Shown in pieces: positions 1 through 5,476 of a DNA stretch of 13,065 nt. The stretch lies in NCBI GenBank assembly GCA_938003715.1, contig CALKYK010000351.1:1-13065 (forward strand). Reading direction: 5' to 3'. The translations under genes and the position numbers were made by a program. This DNA is from an uncultured Gammaproteobacteria bacterium (GTDB lineage: Bacteria > Pseudomonadota > Gammaproteobacteria > Steroidobacterales > Woeseiaceae). A model generated the notes under the pieces. The model had not been told where the DNA came from, ran no database searches, and worked only from the letters and a program-made list of their open reading frames with translations. Each line of letters opens with the position of its first letter. The stretch's first letter is position 1.

Positions 1-1343
1 TATTCGCGGAACCCGTCGACCGCGGCCATCAGGCGCCGGCCGAGACCGGTGGGCTGCTTCATGATGATCGCGAACGTGATCAGCGTGCCGACCATCATCA
101 CGATCGTCACGACGACCATCGGGCTCGGCCCGACCCGCAGCGCCACCAGCGAGGCAATGATGGCAATCAGCAGCGGCGGCAAATTGAGGAGCCCGTTGGT
201 GCGGAAATATTTCTTGTGATAGTCCTTTTTCAGCGAGCGCTTGTGCGCTTTCTGCGCGCCGCCGATGCGCTCGTGGTTCTCGTTGACGAGCCCGATGTGG
301 TTGCCGTTCCTGAACAACTCCTCGAACAGTTCGCGTTCGCCGGCGGCCAGCGGCGGCGCGTCGGGACCGCGATCGAGTTTCTTGAGCGAGTGCACGTCGT
401 CGGCCTCGCTGATGCGCAGGTATCCCTTCACCGCTAAATTAACGATCGCCGCGGTCATCGCCTTGTGGTCGTAGCCCATGTTGCTGATGTAGCGCAGCGA
501 CGCCGGGGAGAATCCGTCCGGCGGCTCGTAGCGCGTGACCACCACGCCCGGCTCGGGATCCTTGCCGTGACTTTTCCACACCGGGATGTAATAGCCGAGC
601 ATCGCGAGCAGCCCGGCCAGCGCGATCAGCAGATTGATATTGTCGCTGAGCAGCCAGACCAGCCGCTGCATGTCCGACGGTTCGTCGACGTAGCCTTTCG
701 GCCAGCCGACGACGATCGTCAGCCCCTCGCGCTGGCCGAGCGGCCGCGTCACCCGGAAACGGGCGCCGCCGATGGTGTCGTCGACCGACGCGCTGTAGTC
801 ATTGCCGAGGGCGCCGAACGGCCCGGTATACCCCTCGAGCTTCAGCGCGTCGCCCGGCACGTCGAAGGCGAAACGCACGGCGGCACTCGCCTCGTCGATC
901 GGGAAGTCCCAGCCGGTACCGGTGACGTTGAAGTACAGCTCGTCGTGTTGGTCGAAATAGCCGAGCATCCGGTTCAGGCGGTAGCGAAACTCGTAGCGGT
1001 GTTCACCCTGTTCGAGATAGCGGTTGGAACTGCCGAAATAGGTGCGCACGCCGTCGCCGCGTCGCTCGGTGTGCCAGTCCTCTGACTGGCCGTTGCGCAG
1101 CACCGTCAGCGGCTCGAAGCGGACGTCGTAGTCGTTGCCGAAACGATCCTCGTAGCGTATCGGGTAGTCCCTGTAGATGCCGCGACGTATCTGTACGCCT
1201 TCGGCGCGAACCGTGATCGTTTCGGTGACTTCGAGTGAGCCATCCTGGTTGACGAGGATGTCGCTGTGATAGCCGAGGATTCGCTCGTCGGCGCCGGCAA
1301 GTCCGGCAGCCAGCAGTGCAAGAACGAGAGCGAAACGGTTCAT
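1..1343 (-). CDS. DUF2207 (YciQ-like) membrane protein, 3' end cut by window edge
   Basis: The frame is open from the ATG at 1343 to base 1, giving 447 residues of an unfinished protein. It begins with a signal peptide (MNRFALVLALLAAGLAGA, then DERIL), followed by an extracytoplasmic beta-rich region to about residue 215. That region carries the family pattern of a stretch starting YHSDILVNQDGSLEVTETI and, later, RRGIYRDYP. A membrane helix lies near residues 232-252, then a cytoplasmic part with SPASLRYISNMGYDHKAMTAAI, then two adjacent helices near 385-430, and finally GLGRRLMAAVDGFREY, where DUF2207 proteins typically read 'a-eidGFreYL'. The start overlaps the LemA stop as ATGA, so translation is probably coupled. 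DUF2207 proteins are frequent partners of LemA; their biochemical role is unknown. The family call is firm; the C-terminal tail lies outside the window. Confidence 0.9.
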   Translation of the reverse strand, partial: MNRFALVLALLAAGLAGADERILGYHSDILVNQDGSLEVTETITVRAEGVQIRRGIYRDYPIRYEDRFGNDYDVRFEPLTVLRNGQSEDWHTERRGDGVRTYFGSSNRYLEQGEHRYEFRYRLNRMLGYFDQHDELYFNVTGTGWDFPIDEASAAVRFAFDVPGDALKLEGYTGPFGALGNDYSASVDDTIGGARFRVTRPLGQREGLTIVVGWPKGYVDEPSDMQRLVWLLSDNINLLIALAGLLAMLGYYIPVWKSHGKDPEPGVVVTRYEPPDGFSPASLRYISNMGYDHKAMTAAIVNLAVKGYLRISEADDVHSLKKLDRGPDAPPLAAGERELFEELFRNGNHIGLVNENHERIGGAQKAHKRSLKKDYHKKYFRTNGLLNLPPLLIAIIASLVALRVGPSPMVVVTIVMMVGTLITFAIIMKQPTGLGRRLMAAVDGFRE

Positions 1344-1906
1344 TCGACCTTGCCGAATTCGACGAGCGGTACGTTGGCCGCCTCGTCAGAGGCTTTTTGG
1401 AAAAACGCGCGCGGCGCGAAACCGAACCAGCCTGCGACAAAGTTGTTCGGCACGGTCTCGATGCGCGTATTGAGCTGGCGCACCGAGCCGTTGTAGAAGC
1501 GTCGCGCGAACTGCAGGTAGTTCTCGGTTTCCGTTAACTCTTCCTGCAGGTTCAGGAAGTTCTCGTTCGCTTTCAGGTCCGGGTAATTTTCGGCGACGGC
1601 GATCAGGCGCTGCACGCCCTCGGACAAGGCCTCCTCCTGGTCCCCTCGCCGGTCGAGTTCTCCGGCGCCGGCAAGATCGACCGCTTCGCTGCGGAGTTGC
1701 GTGACGGCCTCGAGCGTCGCGCGTTCATAGCCGGCGTACTGGTCGACGGCCTTGACCAGCTGCGGGATCAGGTCGTGGCGGCGCTGCAGCTGCACGTCGA
1801 TGTCGCTCCAGGCGGCGTCGACACGGTTCCGGTCCCGTACCAGCCGGTTGTAGACGAAAATGCCGAACGCTGCGATGCCCGCAAGGACCGCCAGCAGGAT
1901 GAACAT
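1340..1906 (-). CDS. lemA: LemA family protein
   Basis: This 188-residue protein is the usual LemA length. A single N-terminal membrane helix (about residues 1-18) is followed by the family signature: YNRLVRDRNRVDAAWSDIDV, then QLQRRHDLIPQLVKAVDQYA and ANENFLNLQEELTETENYL. The C-terminal motif runs ARRFYNGSVRQLNTRIETVP and then FGFAPRAFF. LemA proteins are membrane-anchored helical-bundle proteins, N-terminus outside; their role is poorly understood and they often pair with DUF2207 or TPM-domain proteins. The gene starts 4 bp after the MOSC stop and ends in an ATGA overlap with DUF2207. No strong Shine-Dalgarno site is seen immediately upstream (a GAGG lies about 14 nt away), which fits coupled translation from the MOSC gene. 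Confidence 0.95.
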   Translation of the reverse strand: MFILLAVLAGIAAFGIFVYNRLVRDRNRVDAAWSDIDVQLQRRHDLIPQLVKAVDQYAGYERATLEAVTQLRSEAVDLAGAGELDRRGDQEEALSEGVQRLIAVAENYPDLKANENFLNLQEELTETENYLQFARRFYNGSVRQLNTRIETVPNNFVAGWFGFAPRAFFQKASDEAANVPLVEFGKVE

Positions 1907-1910
1907 GGAG

Positions 1911-2354
1911 TCAGTCGGCCTCGACCAGGCGCACCGGGTCGCCGATCGAGACGGTACCGCCGCGGATCACGCGACAGCCCACGCCGCCCCGCCAGTCGGG
2001 CTTCAGCGCCGCCGTCAGCCCCTCGGCCTGCTCGTCCATCCGCGAACACGGGTCGATCTCGATCGTCGTCTCGAGACGCACGTCGCCGATCTCGACGACG
2101 GCCCCGGCACGCTTCGGCAGGTCCATGTCCTCGATCAACAGGTTGGATCGGCGCAGCGTCCACGGCACCTCGCGGCCCAGGTCTTCGCAGGCGGCGGCCC
2201 AGTCGCGCGCCGACAGCAGAGTGACCTGGCGCTCGCCGGGTTTGCCGCGAAAATCACAGCCGACGCCGGTTTCCGTGCTCACTTCAGCGGTTTCGAGCAG
2301 TTCCATCGGCGCGCGCTTTTTCTCGCGCCGGGCGATTCCCGCAATACGACCCAT
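1911..2354 (-). CDS. MOSC domain-containing protein
   Basis: This 147-residue protein consists of essentially one MOSC domain. Visible signatures are GVGCDFRGKPGERQVTLLSA near residues 31-50, LRRSNLLIEDMDLP with GAVVEIGDVRLE in the middle, EIDPCSRMD carrying the conserved MOSC cysteine, and GVGCRVIRGGTVSIGDPVRL at the C-terminus. MOSC domains occur in molybdenum cofactor sulfurases and in YiiM/MarC-type oxidoreductases and are thought to handle sulfur or Mo-cofactor ligands. No signal peptide is seen, so it is probably cytosolic. The ATG at 2354 is preferred because GGAG lies 6 nt upstream; the frame stays open further upstream but without conserved sequence. A TACAAT at 2387-2382 on the minus strand could be a -10 box, but no -35 match accompanies it. 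First gene of the MOSC-LemA-DUF2207 set. Confidence 0.88.
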   Translation of the reverse strand: MGRIAGIARREKKRAPMELLETAEVSTETGVGCDFRGKPGERQVTLLSARDWAAACEDLGREVPWTLRRSNLLIEDMDLPKRAGAVVEIGDVRLETTIEIDPCSRMDEQAEGLTAALKPDWRGGVGCRVIRGGTVSIGDPVRLVEAD

Positions 2355-2439
2355 GACAAGCTCCGGTGACGAACGCCGGGAATTGTACCTGAGAGCCGTT
2401 TCGGAGATATCGTGGCGGGATCTGGCGGTCGAACCTGGC

Positions 2440-3579
2440 CTAGTACCAAAAGGAAAAGAAGAGCTGCACGACGTTCGCATCGAGCGCGTAAAACGGCTCC
2501 TCGCCGACGACCGCGCCGGTCGAAATGTCACGGAACTCCTCGTAGTCGACCATCAGGTGGTCGAGCGAAAACGTGACCGAGCCCTTGTCGATGAAGCCCC
2601 AGCCGTCGTCCAGGAACTCGTAGGACGCGCTGAACTTGAGCGTCTGGCTGGTCAATGGCGACAACTCCTTGTCGCGGCCGCGGAAGTTCGTCGCTTCCGA
2701 ACGCGAGAACAGGTCGCGGAAGAAGTGCGCCCCGGTCTGGTCATGGAAGCGGTATTTCGCGGTGAACGTGAAGTCCTTCCATGGATGCACATAGGCGATC
2801 GATGCCGTGTGCGACTGGATATCCCAGGTATCGATGAAGTAGCGGTACTGCGCCTCGAGCGCGGCGCGATACGGCAGGTAATACTTTGCCCGCAGCCCGA
2901 CCGCGTTGCTGGTGCGGGTGCGGGGATAGAGCTCCGGCTCGAAGCTGTAGCCGATCGGGCTTCCCGCGTCGGCGTAACGCACCGAGCGGTATGGGTTGTT
3001 CAGGAAGCCCTCGTCGGTGATCACCTCGACATTCAGCGCCGTGATCAGGTTGCGCGTGATGATCTGAGTCAGGCCGACGCCGTACTGCTGCCGCGTGTTG
3101 TCGCGGAAGAAATTCGGGTCGTCGGAACGACGTACAGTGTCGTCTCCGTAGGCATAGCTCAGCGTCAGCGTCGTCAGCTGGCCGAACATGTCCTGGGCGA
3201 GCGACAGGTGGTACGTGTTGGCGTCGAAGTCGCTCTCGGTCGAGTTCGTGTAGCCCATCGACATCGTCGTGTTGCCGCGCAGGTAGTCCATCGACAGCGA
3301 ATACTGCGTGCGCTCCTCGGTGTACGGGCTCGCGGTCGTAATGACGTCGATCGAAGCGGAACTGACCATGTCGACGTAGTAATTCGCCGCCAGCGACATG
3401 CTCTTGCCGACGCTCTTTCTGACCAGAATCGACGGGCCGTCGATCGTGACGCCGCCGCCTTCGTAGCGGTGATAGAGGAAATCCGTGCGGTCTTCCGGCA
3501 GCACGCTCGCCAGCGCACCCTGCCCTGTGAAGAGCAGCGCCGCGATTGCCAGGAATCTTTTCGAACAGGCCGCCATCAT
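2440..3579 (-). CDS. DUF3570 domain outer-membrane beta-barrel protein
   Basis: The protein has 379 residues from the ATG at 3579. A signal peptide (MMAACSKRFLAIAALLFTGQ then GALA, cut before SVLPEDR) is followed by alternating beta-strand sequence throughout, for example DFLYHRYEGGGVTIDGPSIL and VGKSMSLAANYYVDMVSSAS. It ends in FFSFWY, the aromatic C-terminus typical of outer-membrane barrels recognised by the BAM machinery. The arrangement and length fit the DUF3570 family. The frame also opens at a GTG (3591), but GGAA lies 4 nt before ATG 3579 and 7 nt before ATG 3576, so one of these two is the likelier start. DUF3570 is normally found beside DUF4266, as here. In many genomes the set also contains an ApbE-type flavin transferase and a thioredoxin-like protein; neither is next to it here. 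Function unknown. Confidence 0.85.
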   Translation of the reverse strand: MMAACSKRFLAIAALLFTGQGALASVLPEDRTDFLYHRYEGGGVTIDGPSILVRKSVGKSMSLAANYYVDMVSSASIDVITTASPYTEERTQYSLSMDYLRGNTTMSMGYTNSTESDFDANTYHLSLAQDMFGQLTTLTLSYAYGDDTVRRSDDPNFFRDNTRQQYGVGLTQIITRNLITALNVEVITDEGFLNNPYRSVRYADAGSPIGYSFEPELYPRTRTSNAVGLRAKYYLPYRAALEAQYRYFIDTWDIQSHTASIAYVHPWKDFTFTAKYRFHDQTGAHFFRDLFSRSEATNFRGRDKELSPLTSQTLKFSASYEFLDDGWGFIDKGSVTFSLDHLMVDYEEFRDISTGAVVGEEPFYALDANVVQLFFSFWY

Positions 3580-3613
3580 GAAATTCCGCACACCTGCGGC
3601 GATTTCGAGGAAG

Positions 3614-3723
3614 GATTCAGTTGCGGCCGAGACGAGGCGAAGCTGCGCGAAAAAGCGGAGTGTATATGCGAATACATGAGCATTTTGAGCGCGGCTTCAA
3701 CGTGGTATCGGGCCAACTGAATC
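3614..3723. repeat. 110-bp imperfect palindrome with nested stems on one axis
   Basis: In the gap between the DUF4266 and DUF3570 genes, arms at 3614-3623 (GATTCAGTTG) and 3714-3723 (CAACTGAATC) are perfectly complementary. Inside them 3639-3648 and 3689-3698 pair at 9 of 10 positions, then AAAA 3651-3654 with TTTT 3683-3686, then TGTAT 3661-3665 with ATACA 3672-3676. All four pairs share the dyad axis at 3668.5. In the leftward mRNA this could form a long interrupted hairpin just upstream of the DUF3570 start. No clear target-site duplication flanks it and no T-tract follows, so a simple terminator is unlikely. It could be a small palindromic mobile element or an mRNA processing/stability element. 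Confidence 0.7.
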
Positions 3724-3735
3724 ATTCGTACGCAC

Positions 3736-3972
3736 TCAGTTGCAGCCGCAGCCGCCGCCGGCAGTGCCCTCCCCACCGCGCGCGCCTTCGCGCGCCTCAT
3801 AAACGTGGTAGATGTAGGCGCTCGATACCGGATCGGCGTCCAGGAACATGATCGGGTCGGCCAGCCGGTCGCGCTCGTAGGGTTTGACCCAGGGCTCGAT
3901 GTTCGAGCAGCCGGACAGCGCGCCGAGCGCCGCGGCGGCGAGCAGAATGCGTGCGATGCGTGCTGATTTCAT
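3736..3972 (-). CDS. DUF4266 domain small lipoprotein with C-terminal Cys-Gly-Cys
   Basis: This is a 78-residue lipoprotein precursor. The signal ends in the lipobox LSGC, with Cys22 as the lipidated residue. The mature part carries the DUF4266 pattern VKPYERDRLADPIMFLDADP, then YIYHVYEAREGARGG and the C-terminal GGGCGCN, with Cys75 and Cys77. The start is placed at ATG 3972, where GGAG lies 7 nt upstream; an in-frame ATG at 3978 is only 1 nt from that GGAG. A mature chain of about 57 residues ending in a glycine-rich Cys-x-Cys suggests metal binding or thiol redox chemistry, but that is inference. It sits between a barrel lipoprotein gene and its usual partner DUF3570. Confidence 0.87.
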   Translation of the reverse strand: MKSARIARILLAAAALGALSGCSNIEPWVKPYERDRLADPIMFLDADPVSSAYIYHVYEAREGARGGEGTAGGGCGCN

Positions 3973-4025
3973 GCTCATACTCCAAGCTTATCGCGCGGTC
4001 AGAGGCGCGAACCGTGATCCCTGCC

Positions 4026-4712
4026 TCAGAAGAACACCGTCACGCCGAGTGATCCTTCCAGGTTGTGCGCGGTCTTCTCCTCGCCGAGGAGGTCGATGTC
4101 GAACAGGTGATCGCGAAAATCGATGTGCAGGGCCACCGAGTCCGTCAGCAGGAACCGGTAGCCGGCGCCGAAATTTACGGAGAAGCGGTCGTCGCCGGCG
4201 AATCGCGTCGAACCGAGTCCTGCCGAAATGTACAGCGCGGTGTTATAGGCGCGGCCCTCCCCGACAAATCCTTCGCCCGGCAGGATGTTGTAGCCGACGT
4301 TCAGGTTGTAATAGGTCAGCGTGCGCTCGCTGTCGGACAGGAGCGGCGCACCGCCTGAAAGAATCTCGAAGCTCGTCAGGCCGCCTTCCGACTGGCCGAC
4401 CGAACCCTCGACGAAGAAGCCCTCGGTGACGTGATAGGCAAGCCGCACGCCATACACGAGATCGGAGCCGAAGTCCTCGATGCTCATGACCCCGGCAAAG
4501 GCGCCGATTTCGAAGTCTTCGGTGTCGATATCCGGCTCGCGAATTTCGCGGCGCTCCACCTCGGGCTCGATGACCTGGCCTTCGGGAATTTCGGCCGGCG
4601 GCGGCGTCTCGTCCTCGCCCCAGCCGAACAGGCTCTTGGTCGCGGCGCAGCCGGACAGGCCGAACGCCGCCATGGGCAGGATCAGAAAAAGAACGCGAAA
4701 CCGACTTTCCAT
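4026..4712 (-). CDS. Outer-membrane beta-barrel domain lipoprotein
   Basis: This 228-residue protein has a lipoprotein signal (MESRFRVLFLILPMAAFGLS then GC, Cys22). A proline/acid-rich linker follows (residues about 34-64, including TPPPAEIPEGQVIEPEVE), then a small predicted barrel from about residue 68 (EIGAFAGVMSIEDFGSDLVY) to the C-terminal LGVTVFF. Motifs such as NLNVGYNILPGEGF and YNTALYISAGLGSTRFAGDD resemble the small outer-membrane barrel domain found in myxobacterial and gammaproteobacterial proteins (the 'OMP_myx_plus' type, from memory). The start at 4712 overlaps the end of the upstream gene by 31 bp; AGGA lies 9 nt upstream of the ATG, inside that gene. A lipidated N-terminus together with a barrel is an uncommon arrangement. 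Role unknown. Confidence 0.78.
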   Translation of the reverse strand: MESRFRVLFLILPMAAFGLSGCAATKSLFGWGEDETPPPAEIPEGQVIEPEVERREIREPDIDTEDFEIGAFAGVMSIEDFGSDLVYGVRLAYHVTEGFFVEGSVGQSEGGLTSFEILSGGAPLLSDSERTLTYYNLNVGYNILPGEGFVGEGRAYNTALYISAGLGSTRFAGDDRFSVNFGAGYRFLLTDSVALHIDFRDHLFDIDLLGEEKTAHNLEGSLGVTVFF

Positions 4713-5476
4713 TCCTCTACTTCCTCGTTGTCGTCGCGGCTGGTGAACACGACGTAACTCTTGAATTCCGCCCGCAGGATGAATCGCCGGGTCGCGTACA
4801 TGCGGATGCCGGCGCCCGCATGCGCGATCTGATCCGTGCGGTCCTCGCCCTGGACGATCGTGGATTTCGGCTCGGTATGGATTATTCCTGTACCAAGTGT
4901 AAAAAATGGCGAAATCCGCCAGTCCGGCCAGGTTTCGTGAACGACGTTAACACTGCCCATCCAGCCGTTCGAAAAATTTCCCAAAATCTGTGAACCCCAT
5001 ACCTCCAGCGACACGTAGGGGTTGAGCGAGTACCCACCGTAGACCGAAACGATGTTGGCGCCGCCGAAGTCCCCGGCCAGCACGCCGAGCTCCCAGGTGG
5101 CGTTCGTGAAGTCCTCGAGGTCGGCCTCGGCGAAGGAAATCGTCGACCCGGTGGGCTGCAGCGTGCGCTCCATCTGGGCCCGGTCGACCCAGCCCTCGGT
5201 GCCGTTCGGCGCCCGCACCTGGAACCAGTCGGTGCGCCGCATCAGGATCTCGATGGTCTCGCCGCGATCCACGACGTGGAATATCGGGTAGCCGCGACCG
5301 GGGCCGGTCCGCATTTCCAGGAACGGATCCGCCACCGCCACCGTGCGGTATTCATCGGCGGCCTGAGCAATTACGGTGGTTGGTGCCTCACAAAGTGCTA
5401 ATGCAAGAACCAGTAACCACGCGCCGCTAATTGATCGGGACGTCGAAGGGGTTGTTGTAATACTGCGCTCCGACAT
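4682..5476 (-). CDS. SH3-domain plus beta-barrel envelope protein
   Basis: The protein has 264 residues from ATG 5476. An N-terminal signal sequence (hydrophobic core WLLVLALALCEAPTTVIAQA) is followed by a bacterial SH3 domain at about residues 43-106: FLEMRTGPGRGYPIFHVVDR, then ILMRRTDWFQVRAPNGTEGW. Such domains often bind peptidoglycan or peptides. From about residue 120 the sequence is a small outer-membrane barrel (LGVLAGDFGGANIVSVYGGY and others) ending KVGFAFFF. The start lies 50 bp inside the upstream HzsA-like gene; a TTG at 5491 is possible but less likely. The stop overlaps the next gene by 31 bp. The SH3 part may tether the barrel to the cell wall or to a partner. Domain identities are clear; function is unknown. 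Confidence 0.82.
   Translation of the reverse strand: MSERSITTTPSTSRSISGAWLLVLALALCEAPTTVIAQAADEYRTVAVADPFLEMRTGPGRGYPIFHVVDRGETIEILMRRTDWFQVRAPNGTEGWVDRAQMERTLQPTGSTISFAEADLEDFTNATWELGVLAGDFGGANIVSVYGGYSLNPYVSLEVWGSQILGNFSNGWMGSVNVVHETWPDWRISPFFTLGTGIIHTEPKSTIVQGEDRTDQIAHAGAGIRMYATRRFILRAEFKSYVVFTSRDDNEEVEEWKVGFAFFF

Noticed and set aside
2382..2387. TACAAT -10 box on the minus strand before the MOSC gene
   Set aside because: No -35 hexamer at 16-18 bp; a single hexamer is too weak to list as a promoter.
2125..3720. Long open frame on the plus strand (531 codons) opposite MOSC and DUF3570
   Set aside because: Composition is Arg/Val-rich with no domain motif; it is antisense to two genes with clear signal peptides and family signatures. 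High GC content makes such frames common.
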